Shown piece after piece: positions 21,201-32,069 of a stretch of DNA of 64,000 nucleotides; the first letter of the stretch is position 1, and each line of letters opens with the position of its first letter. Location: the NCBI GenBank assembly GCA_000750105.3, contig JPHH03000006.1, positions 124,001 through 188,000 on the forward strand, given 5' to 3'. The notes under the pieces are model-generated. The model was not told the DNA's origin and ran no database searches. It saw only the letters and a list, made by a program, of their open reading frames with translations. The DNA comes from Tolypocladium sp. Sup5 PDA-1 (lineage: Eukaryota > Ascomycota > Sordariomycetes > Hypocreales > Ophiocordycipitaceae). Position numbers and translations under genes: made by a program.

Positions 21201-22057
21201 TCAGCCGGTAGCCCTGGCAACGGTCTGGTAGAAGTTCTCGCCCTGGATGGTGGCGATCTCGAGCTCGAGGGGGGTGGGCTGGCGGGAGCCGTCGCTGGCG
21301 GCGAAGGTGCCAGCACCCCAGGGGCTGCCGCCGTGGACCTCGGAGAGGTTGGTCAGCTGCGCAAAGGACTTTGCGTAGCCGAGGGGCACGTAGACGATGC
21401 CGTGGTGGGCGAGGGTGGACATGGCCGCGATGGCCGTCGACTCCTGGCCACCGCCGTGGCCGGCGGTCGAGATGAAGACACCGGCATGCTTGCCGTGGTA
21501 GCCACCGGTGGCCCAGATTGAGCCGGTCTTGTCCCAGAAGGTCTGTAAGAAGCATTGTCAGCGTCGGTGCTTGCCTGGGCTCTTGGACAGGGCATTGCTT
21601 CGTCAACATACCTTCCACTGGGCGGGAAAGTTGCCGTATCGCGTGGGGATACCGAGCAGGAACCCGTCGTAGCCAGTCAAGACTTTGGGGTCCTCGAGGT
21701 ACGGGATATCGGTGGGTTTGGCGGGAGCGTGCATCTTGGTGAGGACCTCGGAGGGCAGCGTCTCGGGGAGCTGGTACAGGTCGACCTTGCCGCCGGCCTT
21801 TTCGATGCCCTTCTTCTCGGCCTCGGCGAGCTGCCGGATGTGGCCGTACATGGAGTACTACGCGATGAAACGACGGGTATCAGCAAAGGGTACAGCCATT
21901 GGCGGGGGGGACTACACGGAATGGGACCCCGAGGACGCAAGGTACGCCGAGCTGCCCTGTCACCTCATCCACCCAGGCTGGGCAGGGCGAGGGGGGGATG
22001 TCAGACAACAGAGCTGGGAGGGGAGCTTACGTAGACGATGGCAATCTTGGGAGCCAT
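21201..22057 (-). CDS. NAD(P)H:quinone oxidoreductase, WrbA/Pst2 flavodoxin family
   Basis: An FMN-binding reductase that takes quinones to hydroquinones in a two-electron step, limiting oxidative stress. Exons (minus): 22057-22031 (nine codons), 21857-21612 and 21542-21201, giving 204 aa, the usual family length. MAPKIAIVY joins directly to YSMYGHIRQLAEAEKKGIEK, the FMN phosphate-binding loop. Then LLGIPTRYGNFPAQWKTFWD, FISTAGHGGGQESTAIAAM, VYVPLGYA and GGSPWGAGTFAASDG follow, all hallmark blocks of this family. Yeast counterparts (Pst2, Ycp4, Rfs1) are eisosome-associated. Which paralogue this is cannot be told. Confidence 0.95.
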
Positions 22058-23559
22058 TGTGAATTGTGAGGCAATTGGAAGAGGATCAAAAGTTTGGTAT
22101 GGAAGTTTGTATGTGGGAGAGAGGGGGGCTTACTTGGATTGTTCGGGGCCAGCCAGCTCTTATACGGACAGCTCAAGTTCCGGCAGGAGAGGAGAGGAGG
22201 GACAGCCCGGCAACCAACCAACTCAAGCCACCTTCCCACGTACACATTACTATTACGGTAGCATTCGCAATGCGTCGGATGAGCCATGTCGGGGCCGTCG
22301 GCGCCAATCCCGTGGGCCAGAGCCAGCCCATTGCGGCTTTACGAGTCTGATGCTAGACCTGTCTCGCCCACGCGCGGCCCGGGAGAAACTCTACTGCAGA
22401 CAAGCTTGACAAGCTTCGGCAGGGTCTCCACTCCACCAGCTCCTCGATGGACCCTCTTTGGGTTCGTGGTGGTGTGGGTGAACTGGGGGGCGCGGTTCCG
22501 GGAGCTCTACAAAGCCTGATGTAATGCTGAGGAAAGGGCAAAAGGGGGCTCAATCGCCGGCCCCGAGGACCCACGAAGGACACGATAGCCAGAGAAACAC
22601 ACGAGTAAGTCACGTATGTAATGGATCCAATGTCACCACCACAGATCGGCTTCGTCAGCGCGCGCAGGAAATAAAAGCACTCGACGCGGTGAACACCAGC
22701 AGGGCTGGAGGAGGTTGGCTGAGCCGCTGAGGGGCCCTTACTTGAGCCTTACAAAGACCCCGCATCAAGCTGATCCATCGCTTTCGTGGAGACCCGACGC
22801 TGCCGATTAGCTAAAGCTTGGATAAGCCCCTCACTGGTGATTGTTAATGCCGGGCAAACGAGGAGAAGAAGAAAACCCAGGGCGTTTCGTGGATTTTTGC
22901 CCATGCATATTAATCCATCATTAGAGTCAGAAACTTGACGCTGCCGCTGGAGCCGGGGCTGTACTAGGGGGGTCTAAAAATCGACCGCACTCCCCGTGAG
23001 TGTGTGGGCGTAGTACCTAGACCGATGCGGCATGTTGGCTGCCGTTGCTCTATGCTACCGAGTCTCGGGCTGGCAGTGGAATGCAGCGAGGGGCCTCAGA
23101 CATGGGCGGTGATGAATAGGTCCAGATGAGGATGAGGCAAGAGCATCCGTGGTCGATTGATACATGAGTTGCAATCTGGCATTATCCGCGTGCATCCAGC
23201 ATCTGGTTGCGAGATGGCCGCCTTGTTCAATACACGGATCCAAGTCATTCATGCAGCCTAGACATGGATGTTCATTCAACCAGCAACGCCGCAAGTAGAG
23301 CCAACGAAACCCCATTCTAGAACAGCTCGCCCTGATATCATTACTATACAGTAGGTGAGTATGTACCTCGTAGAAAGCATCCAGAAGGCGGCACCAAGGC
23401 AAAGTGCGCTGCCAAGTCGGTCCACACATGGCAAAGGTAAAATGACGAGGCAAGGTAGCCTCCTATATACGTCGCTCGTAGTCCAATAACTTCAATCCTT
23501 CGTGGTATCATTCGAGTTCCCATGACAAAGCACCGGGTCGCCCGTGTCTCGTGCAGTCA
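22058..23559. other. Intergenic, 1.5 kb
   Basis: The promoter of the quinone reductase lies at the left and the 3' flank of the PPxY gene at the right. No ORF has domain features, and no RNA gene is recognised. Confidence 0.55.
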
Positions 23560-25068
23560 TCATCTGCTTCTGGGCTCTTCGTTCGACGGCTCAATCACAA
23601 TCGCGGGGAGCCTGGAGATCCTCAGACTCGGTAGCTGAGGGACGCCGCCGACGCCGCGCGTCGTTTGTGGTGTCCGCGATGCGTCTTCCTCGGGCTCCGG
23701 ATCTACTACCGCCGCCGCCGCCGCCACCGAAGGACGACGCTCGCTCCGTTGAGATGCTGAGCGGTACGGTCCCGGATAGTCGGGCGGCGGATCGTGCAGC
23801 GGAGTGGTGGAACGCATGAGTTCGTCACTGTCGTCGAGGGACACATCTTCATACTCTGGCGGCGGCATCGTCTCCTCTCCCAGGTCTGCCTCCACCAGCT
23901 CAGGACTCGACCCTGCCCTCTCGCCACCACTCGAGAGCCGCGACGGGCTAAGTTGGGATTCTCTTCTCAGCCGGGCCAGAGTCGGAGGGGGAAAGTCGCT
24001 ATCAACGCTCACTAGGGAGCTCGCGCTTGGTTCACGACGGTGCAGCGCGGGCGATGGGGCGCCGGATCGGTTCGAGATGGCGATGCTGGCGGCGTCGGAG
24101 AGCAGCCCCATGCGCTCGCTCTCGTTGCTGTTTGCGCGAATCCTTGTCCCGTCGTGCCGAGCAACGCCAAGGTCCGCATACGAGACACTCGACACGGACC
24201 GCTGCCTGTTCTCCTGGATCCGTCCCACCTCTCTCCGAAGGCCGTCCAGCTGGCTGGTGTTGCTCGCCGCTCTCGACCGCGCGCGGATTTCTGCCAATGC
24301 GCCGCCATCGTTTCGCCGTCTTGCCTCGTCGCGCTGCCTCCTCAGCTCTTCTCGCTCCTCAATCTGCCGCCGCCTTGCGACTCTGATCTGATATAATGTG
24401 TCCATCTCTTCCTCGCGAAGGGCCTCCTCGTCCTCTATAGTGGGATAGTCGACGATGACGTCCACTCCGCCTCTTTCCCCTTCGCGTCCCAGAACCTGCT
24501 CATTGGTCGCTGCCGTCAGGCGGTAGGCGGGCAACGTCATGATGGAGCGGACCGAGGTGTTGCGGTCGACAACGGCGCCAGCGGTAGCTCCAGCGGCAGC
24601 GCTGTTGCTGCTCGTGTTGTTGGCTTGTGAGGTGCGTCGACGGTCGGCATCGCGGCTCGGCCTCGACGGCGTAGGGTCGAGTCGGAGCGACTGGCGTTGG
24701 CCGTCGGTGACATCGTCCCCCGAAGCCTGTTGGTACCTGCTCCCATTCGACTGCCAGAAGCCCAACACACTATCGAAAACACCATGCGTCTGGTCCTCCG
24801 ACTTCTGCCCTCGACTTTGGCGACGGCGCCGCTTGGCAAATGTCACCAGCAGGAAGGCGGTGATGGTTAACGCGACCAGGACCGCAAGGATAATCTAGGC
24901 GGCATCACCGGTCAGAGCGGGGATTGGTTTGGACATGGAAAGGGACTGAGAACGTACAATAAAGGCCAGGCTCTTGTCGTCGAGCTCCCGCCGCAGCAAT
25001 ATCGCGGGGTGCCGCCGGTCATTGCCGGCACCGGCGGCAACGGGTGCGGTTCGACCTCGGAGATGCAT
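23560..25068 (-). CDS. Single-pass membrane protein with two PPxY motifs
   Basis: Exons (minus) are 25068-24958 and 24894-23560, joined in phase across a 63-nt intron, giving 481 aa. MHLRGRTAPVAAGAGNDRRH precedes one hydrophobic helix that spans the splice (SLAFI-IILAVLVALTITAFLL). A basic stop-transfer FAKRRRRQSRGQK follows, so the long C-terminus is probably cytosolic. It holds an Arg/Glu-rich coiled-coil stretch (RVARRRQIEEREELRRQRDE), many Ser/Arg phosphosite-like segments, and two PPxY motifs (PPPEYEDV and PPPDYPGP) about 30 residues apart. PPxY motifs bind WW domains of Rsp5/Nedd4 ubiquitin ligases, and membrane proteins with this layout often act as ligase adaptors. I do not recognise the family, so the adaptor role is inference. 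Confidence 0.8.
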
Positions 25069-26367
25069 CCTGTCCGCTACCCGACATGTAGGAGAGAGGG
25101 CATGTGCAGGCAGCAGAGGCGGTCCCAGAAGCAGAGGCTTTCGGGCGGAGGAGAAATGCCGCGGAGACGGGCGGCAAAGATACCTTATGGGGAAAGCACG
25201 GGGCGTTGCCTTGCTTGTCCACCGGGCCGTGTCAAGTCACAAGTGAGGCTGAGCGGCGATGGGATGGACGGGCCAGCAGAGACCGAGGCCGCGGGTCACC
25301 GCATCGAGGGCGCGCGGCTGGAGGTCGAGGGCTAGAGTTTGGCGGTACGCACGCGATCAGGGTCAGAGACGGTCCGCAGGCGGTTTTACAAGTATTAATG
25401 CCTCCTGGATTGATGGAATGGGAGTCGGGGAGCGCTGCAAGGTCCGTGAAATCCAAGCTGTGGTGCTGCACGGTTTATCCGTACCTAGGTAGGTACGAGG
25501 GGCAGCCTCCACTGTCAGATTGGACGTTGCCTGGCGCTACCGTTCAGCCCAACGGCGCATCAATACGAGGGTGACGCCGGCCATCGACCACCCAGGGCCC
25601 GTTTGCTGGGGGCGCCCAGCCACGGTGGCTTGACAGCGAAGCATCCATGCTGCATCCAGCCATCTCTTGTCGCATGACGGGGCGGTGCCACGATGCGGCG
25701 GCGGTGCACCCCGGCGGCGGCGGTGCCTGCACCCGTGCCCTGGGCGGAACGTCCATCGAGCCCGGGGGTCGTACAATTACAGTGAGGACTGAGGACGGGG
25801 AGAAATCCATCAATCGCCTCTTTTGAATAAAATGGCAAGCCCTGTCCGACACCAGGTCCCAGCCCCACGCTTGTACTGGTACAAAGCTGCGCAGCGCGGC
25901 TTGGCGGGGACACTGAGGTGCCGCCCGGCTGGGGTCTCGTTTGGGATAGATGATGCTGCGCTACGCTACTATCACCCTTCAACCAGCTCCCATTAATTAG
26001 CATTATCGTACTTCGTACCTACTCCGTACATGCATGATGATTCCAGTGAGGTGGTGGTGTCGGGTGCCTTGATGTTGAGGCAGAGCCTCTGCTGATGTCA
26101 GCTTCTGTTCTTTGTACTCCGTCATCGATGTCGAATCATTCGTGATTCCATTCTCATCCCTGTGTTGTTCCGTGCTTCCCGCGGGCTCCCGCTGACAAGG
26201 GTCAGACACATGAAGAGACCGTCAATTTAGCCATCAGACCAACAATTCATTTTTTCATAAACGCATGTTCGAGGCCCGTCGAAACTCGCCTTGAGGCGTG
26301 ACCAAACAATCTAATTCATCAACAGAACCTCGGCGTCCCCGTGCGAGTTCCGGGTCCAAGCTTCCAA
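25069..26367. other. Intergenic upstream of the PPxY gene
   Basis: It carries CGTACCTAGGTAGGTACG near 25482 and a cluster of GTACTTCGTAC/ACTCCGTAC motifs at 26008-26031. No gene is supported. Confidence 0.55.
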
Positions 26368-27830
26368 TCACCCAAACTTCTTCTCAAATTTCTTCAACAT
26401 CCCTTGAACGCCGCGCTCCAGCTTTCCAGCATTTTCTTCCAGCCTTCCCCGCCCCTCCGGCTTTGGCTGATACGGCTGCGGCGCCTTCGGCCCCATCTCC
26501 GACTCCGATGGCCGATACAGCTGCTGGTGAATCGAGTAGTCCTGGCTTGCGTGTCGCGCCGGAGCTTGCTGGCTATAAGAGTAGTTGGGGTGGCCGCCTG
26601 CAGGCGGAGGAGGAAGGTCGGAATTCGTGACCGGCGGTGTCGGCTGCGATGCTGGCTGTGACGGGGGTGGAGGCGCAACCCCAGGGGGTCCTGGGAAGTT
26701 GGAGCCGTACGGGCTGGCCAGTCCGGGCGAGGCCATGCCTGAGTGCACGGGTATCGTCGCCGCCCGCTGAACCTCTGGGTGCTGCGGAGGACCGGCGAAC
26801 TGCGAGGGCGGCAGGCCGGGACTCATGACACCGTGCGGTGGTAGCCCTGGGCTGGTCACCCCCGGAGGGAACGCTGGTGTGAAGGGCTGTTTTTGGTAAT
26901 CATATGCCACCGCCACAGCCAGAGGGTTGAGAGGATCCTCGTCCGGAGGCGGTGTCTTTTCGCGATGTCGTATCACTTCAGGTGCAGCAGGGGCCGCCGG
27001 ATTGTACGCGATGGGCGCAAAGTTGGCCGGTGGAGGCGGAGGCGGCGGCGGCGGCGGCAGTACCGCTGCGGGTGCCTCTGGGGAGACCGTTGCAGCACCT
27101 CCACCTGACCCCGGGCCATGGGCGGTTTGTTGCGACGATGCCGTCGATGCCCCGTACTGAGGGTCTGATATGGCTGCATTCTCCAGCTTTGCCACGACGG
27201 AGCTCATGCCCACAGGTTGCGGCGGAGGTGCCGGCTCGTCCAACACCTCCACATGAGACGGCGGCAGGACACGCCTCACACCGTTGATGAATTGCAGCGC
27301 ATCTTGCTGCGTCCAGAAATAGAGGTCGAGCGAATGAAGCTTGTAGTGGTACTTGTTCCCGTTCCGTGGGTCGTAGGTAGGCAGATGCCACTCGCTCTGG
27401 TCAACCAAGTCGGCGACGGTCAACGACACCATGCAATGCTGCTTGTAGGAGTATCGGACGTGCGTCTGGTCAAGGACTGGATTGATAACACAATAAGCCG
27501 GAATTCAGTGATGCAGCGGTGGGCATGCGCCGAGAGCCTTACAGCCGTCAAAGGCATCTTGATCATCTGTTCCAGGATGGTTCGCAATCTCGATGCGACA
27601 TCTCCTCTCGGTTGCATTCTCAAACAAGTAGACGTATGAGCCCTTGTCGAACCGGTGATGGCGGGGTTTTGCCTCGGGGGGTGCATAGAAATAGTGAATA
27701 TCCCCGAACCTATTCATTGAGAGCCAATGTATGAGCAACATTGTCTCTTGGGTCCTGAGGCAGTGTCGGCACTGTTGGCATGCGTCACTTACAGGGTAGC
27801 CACATTCTCCTCGCCGGGCCGTGCCGCCAT
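26368..27830 (-). CDS. Proline-rich cytosolic protein, unrecognised
   Basis: Exons (minus) are 27830-27793, 27709-27543 and 27476-26368, all in phase, giving 437 aa. The first 145 residues look folded: GDIHYFYAPPEAKPRHHRFD, SYVYLFENATERRCRIEIAN, VRYSYKQHCMVSLTVADLVD, WHLPTYDPRN and LDLYFWTQQDALQFINGVRR. The beta-rich then C-terminal helix pattern recalls a PH-like fold, but I cannot assign it. The remainder is Pro/Gln/Ala-rich, with a run of ten prolines and repeats of the type SPGLPPxG. The last 25 residues form a basic amphipathic helix (ERGVQGMLKKFEKKFG). Such a layout suits a scaffold that binds SH3/WW proteins. No enzymatic motif is visible. Confidence 0.82.
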
Positions 27831-28499
27831 TGTGTTGGCAACGCCACAGGCAGTGACTCTCTCAAAGCGCAACAATAAGCCCAACGGCTCCCAAAGGGTA
27901 TCTCGAGAGGCTCGGCGGCAAAGAAGCAGCGACTGCACAGGGAGGGCGAGGGGAGGGCGAGGGTGAGGATAAGCTCGACACGATGCCGCACCTCGGCTTT
28001 TGTACAGCCCTCATGAGCGCCACCTGTGTCCCCCAGCTGCAGCAGGACGGGCTGATCAGCGTCGTCCCCAAGCGACTGGATCGCATGAGCCCATGCACGA
28101 CGACCCTTGAATGGTGGTTTCCTCGGCGCTTAACCGCCGTGCCATCGAGGGGGTGACATCGCAGCTGGCCAATGGAGTCGTTGAGACGCTGTGCTGTACG
28201 TATGCCAGCCCCGCGGTGCTCCACGCAGTACCAAGGGTACCTAACTTACAAAATACAGATACCTTACCTAAAGTGGTATCGTAGCCCACGTGATCTCGCG
28301 TTCACATCTCAACGCGACCAGGGTTGGGCTGACACGCCTCACGGACACCCATCACCAAACTTCACCCACGCCAGCCTTGACTCGAGCGGCAGTCGACGCA
28401 AGTTCGGCAGACGGACATCGCGAGGGAAATGATGAATTCTCGACATTCCATCACCTCTTTCCAGTGTGTTGCACAGTCCGACTCGATCCATCGCTGGAG
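27831..28499. other. Divergent promoter, proline-rich gene / DNA Pol kappa
   Basis: A 670-bp intergenic region between divergent genes. No coding potential or RNA gene is seen. Confidence 0.6.
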
Positions 28500-30431
28500 A
28501 TGGCCACAACGGAACACGCCGAGGGAATTGAACAGCAAGGGGAGCAAGAAGGCAGCTTCAAGACCCTCAAGTATCATCTTCTGGGCCCGTCCTTGACCAA
28601 AGCCGGCCAGGACAAGGTCGACCAAAGCAAGGTTTGCTACTTATCGCCGCCATGCAAGGATCGTTGACCGACAAATGGTTAGGTTTCCGAGGTCATCTAC
28701 AATGCGTCCAAAGGCTCCAAGTTCTTCAACCGAGAAGAAATCCGGGACAAGGTCTTGACCAAGAAAATCGAGCAGATCCTGGAGCGAAAGCGGCAACTGG
28801 ATAGGCAGGATCTCACGCGCGACCTGCGCAACGCCGACAGACTGATCACCGAGCTCGAGGTGTCTAGAGACCTCACGCAACACGTCGTCCACATCGACTG
28901 CGATGCCTTTTACGCAGCAGTGGAGCAGCTGGAAAGACCGGAGCTCAAAGACCAACCCTTTGCGGTTGGGGGCGGTGTCCTGACGACTTGCAACTATGTC
29001 GCCCGACAGTTTGGCTGCCGCTCCGGCATGGCCGGCTTTGTGGCCAAGAAGCTGTGCCCTGAGCTCGTACTGCTCAAGCCCAACTTTCAAAAGTACACCG
29101 CAAAGGCGCATGAAGTGAGAGAAGTTCTTGCAGAATATGACGCACGGTTTGAGAGTGCCAGCATCGACGAAGCCTACCTCAACATCACGGAATACTGTAG
29201 TGAAAATGATATTGGCCCCGCCGAGGCCATTGACCAGATGAGGAGAGAAATTCATCAAAAGACACACATCACCGTCTCGGCAGGTATTGCTGCAAACACG
29301 AAACTGGCAAAGATATGCTCAAATATGAATAAGCCCAACGGCCAGTACGTCTTGCCAAGCGAGAGGAATGCCATAATGACCTTTATGCGGGACTTACCGA
29401 CGAGGAAAGTCAACGGCATTGGGCGAGTATTAGAGCGAGAGCTCCTGGAAATCGGAGTCAAGACATGCGGCGACATCTACGACCGGAGGAAATACCTGAA
29501 TCAACTGTTTGGAGAGAAGACATTCGAGTTTCTAATGACCTGCTACCTGGGACTAGGACGCACCAGAATCCAGCCGGCCGAGGAGTACGAGCGAAAGAGC
29601 GTCGGGACAGAAAGCACGTTTGGTGAAATGTCTGACCCCTCAAAGCTGAGAGAGAAGCTACGGTGGACTGCTGAGGAGCTTGAGATGGACATGAAGCGAG
29701 CCGAATGCAAAGGCCGGACGTTGTGCATAAAGATCAAGCTGCACACGTTTGAAGTCTTCACACGCCAGGTGGTTACGCCAAGGGCAATATGTCTGGCTGA
29801 CGACCTCTACAATCACTCGTTGCCGATGCTCGCGAAGCTCGAACAAGACATGCCAGGCATGAAGCTGCGGCTCATGGGCCTGCGATGTACACATCTAGTC
29901 AGCACCAAGAAGCCCGACACAATGGCCTTTTTCGGCTTCAGGCAGCGAAAGAATGCCACAGAGGAGCAGCAGGAGTTTGGGGACCTCAAGAGGAAGGCTT
30001 CGGAGGCAGTGGCAGGAGAGGATGGTTGGGAAAGGTGGCTCGAGGAAGAGCCAGACCTCAACGAGGCTGAAGATGGGCTGGAACTGGATGCCCCGGACAA
30101 TTTTGGCAAGTCTGACGAGTCGTCGTACGGCAGGCATGGCAAGGAGGTCGTCCCCAATCCCAAGAAGCACGACCCTGAACCCGAGGAGGATTGGTGGGAC
30201 TGCCCCATTTGCCTCAGACCCCAGGTGGCAAATGAGCGGCAGTTCAACGAGCACATTGACCTGTGTCTGTCTCGCCAGACGATACGTGATGCTGTTCAGG
30301 AAGACGGACCGGACAGAACGCGTGCCAGCACTCCCGAGAGTAAAAGACCTAGGGTTGCTGACAAGAAAAGGGGGAGGCCTGCCGCCGTCGACCCCAAGCA
30401 GAAGAAGCTTTCTTTTGGATGGGCCTTTTAA
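28500..30431 (+). CDS. DNA polymerase kappa (Y family, DinB-type)
   Basis: A nuclear translesion polymerase. Exons 28500-28631 and 28683-30431 give 626 aa. The leader MATTEHAEGIEQQGEQEGSF and the Pol kappa N-clasp (KIEQILERKRQLDRQDLTRD) precede the catalytic core. HIDCDAFYAAVEQLERPE (about residue 115) supplies the first metal-binding Asp, and ASIDEAYLNIT (about 203) the Asp-Glu pair. Then AGIAANTKLAKICSNMNKPN and the little-finger region follow. A single UBZ-type zinc finger, CPIC...FNEHIDLC, lies near residues 551-571. The C-terminus KQKKLSFGWAF resembles a PIP-like PCNA-binding end. The single UBZ and the N-clasp separate it from Pol eta and Rev1. Confidence 0.96.
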
Positions 30432-31258
30432 CGACGATGAAGGATGAAGAAGTTACTGACACCTTTTCGTGCCAATTGCGCATATGCACAGGCGTGTTAC
30501 GCCTCGACTGCGGCTTGCCATCGGGCCATAGAGTCCTGGCTGGGCTTTTAGACATACCGAAAGCCCAAGGACCTGTCTCGTGCCGCAAGTGAAAGCTCTG
30601 TATCGCTACATGTAGCCACGATGAACTACTCGCAGGCGAGAGTGTCCTGCACTATTCGTATGCACTGACCTCTTGATGTTCGATCATGCCGCGAAGTTGA
30701 CAAGCCTCCCCACCTCGGCGTCAGCCCTGAGCTCCTTTGGTTGCTTCAAGGCTTGCTCAATCTCCTGTTGATACTTCCCCTGGTGATGAGTGAGCCCAAG
30801 GACACGGTTGCCGCGCCAGCTCGACCAATCCAAGCTGCTCCGCGGAAAGGGGCCTTGGGGAAGCACAGCAAATTATGGCAGTGCTTACGCCATGGACATT
30901 CAAAAACATTCATCCAAGTCGTGGAAGCTCAGAAGAATATATTATGCCCCACAGGAGTGGCAGATGGCGTTGCATGAACCGCGGGGAATCTGGCTGCAAA
31001 GCCCACTGGATGGACGGACTTCACGGTTCACCCACGAGCTCAAACGACGATGTGGCTGCCGGCGAAGCTGCATGCCAAATACGAACGGGGCCCGTGGTCT
31101 TCAAGGCTTGAGGCCAATGTGCCCTGAGGCTTCCAGTGGGTGTAGCTTCAAGGTCCAAGTAGCTTACCACTTATGCGAGATGGGAGAACGGGGTCATTTC
31201 CAGCGTCGTATGTGCTCGTTCTATGTGCTCATATAGCTATGGTCATATCGTTTCGTGC
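30432..31258. other. Convergent 3' intergenic
   Basis: 3' flanks of Pol kappa and the FKBP gene. No feature is recognised. Confidence 0.55.
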
Positions 31259-32069
31259 TTACAGCTCCTCGTGCCCCTGGACATCATCGGTATCGGCAAT
31301 AAAGGTCTTGGCTGCATCCGCGGCATCAGCGACGGCGCCGGCCACCTTCTCAGCCACACCCTCGCCAGTAGCCTTGACCTTGATCTCCTTGGGCTTTTCC
31401 ACACCTGCGATTGCTACCAACTCTGTCTCGAAAACTGCAGTGGTGGTCAGCAGCTTGGATCTCGGACGGGGACGGGGAGCGCGGAGGACATACTGAGCGT
31501 CGAGCCGGCAGGGATCGGGCCCATTGCGCGCTGGCCGTAACCGAGCTCTGGGGGGATGGTCAAAGTCCTATACAACGTATCAGCACGGCATGCGTCGGGG
31601 GAGGGGTATTCATTTGCCTCGGGGCACGACTGACCGCTTCTCGCCAATGCACATGTCCAGCAGCCCTTGGTCCCATCTAGTCCCGCTGTCAGCGTCGACG
31701 TCTCTAGAGCGTCAGATGTGGATTGACGAACCCCTTGATCACCTGGCCGGATCCCAGGTTGAAGGTGAGGGGCTGGTTCCTGTCGTAGCCTGGACGCGAG
31801 TGTCGTTAGCAGTGTGTTGAATTCGACCAGGCATCGCCACCGCGCGTAGCAGGCACCCTGCGCAAGGCACGGCATTGCAGTCACGTACTGGCATCAAACT
31901 TGTCGCCCGACTCCGCCAGGGTGCCCTTGTAGTGCATGGACACTCTGTCTCCGTTCTTTGTCTTGCGGTCGCACTCGACGGGCAACGTGACGTCGATCTT
32001 GAGCTCTTCAGCGGCCACGAGGCTGGCGGCGGCCGAGGCCAGGACGGTGAGGAGCAGGGCGGTCTTCAT
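31259..32069 (-). CDS. fpr2: ER-lumenal FKBP-type peptidyl-prolyl isomerase (FKBP2/Fpr2 type)
   Basis: Catalyses proline cis-trans isomerisation during folding in the ER. Five exons (minus): 32069-31889, 31789-31732, 31676-31635, 31567-31494 and 31434-31259, giving 176 aa, all in phase. It starts with a cleavable signal peptide (MKTALLLTVLASAAASLVAA). The FKBP fold follows: VSMHYKGTLAESGDKFDAS, FNLGSGQVIKGWDQGLLDMC, IGEKRTLTIPPELGYGQRA and PAGSTLIFETELVAIAG, with the drug-binding Trp and Tyr/Phe positions kept. A C-terminal Ala/Asp-rich tail of about 40 residues ends in HEEL, a KDEL-type retention signal. Two exons are only 42 and 58 nt. Confidence 0.95.
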
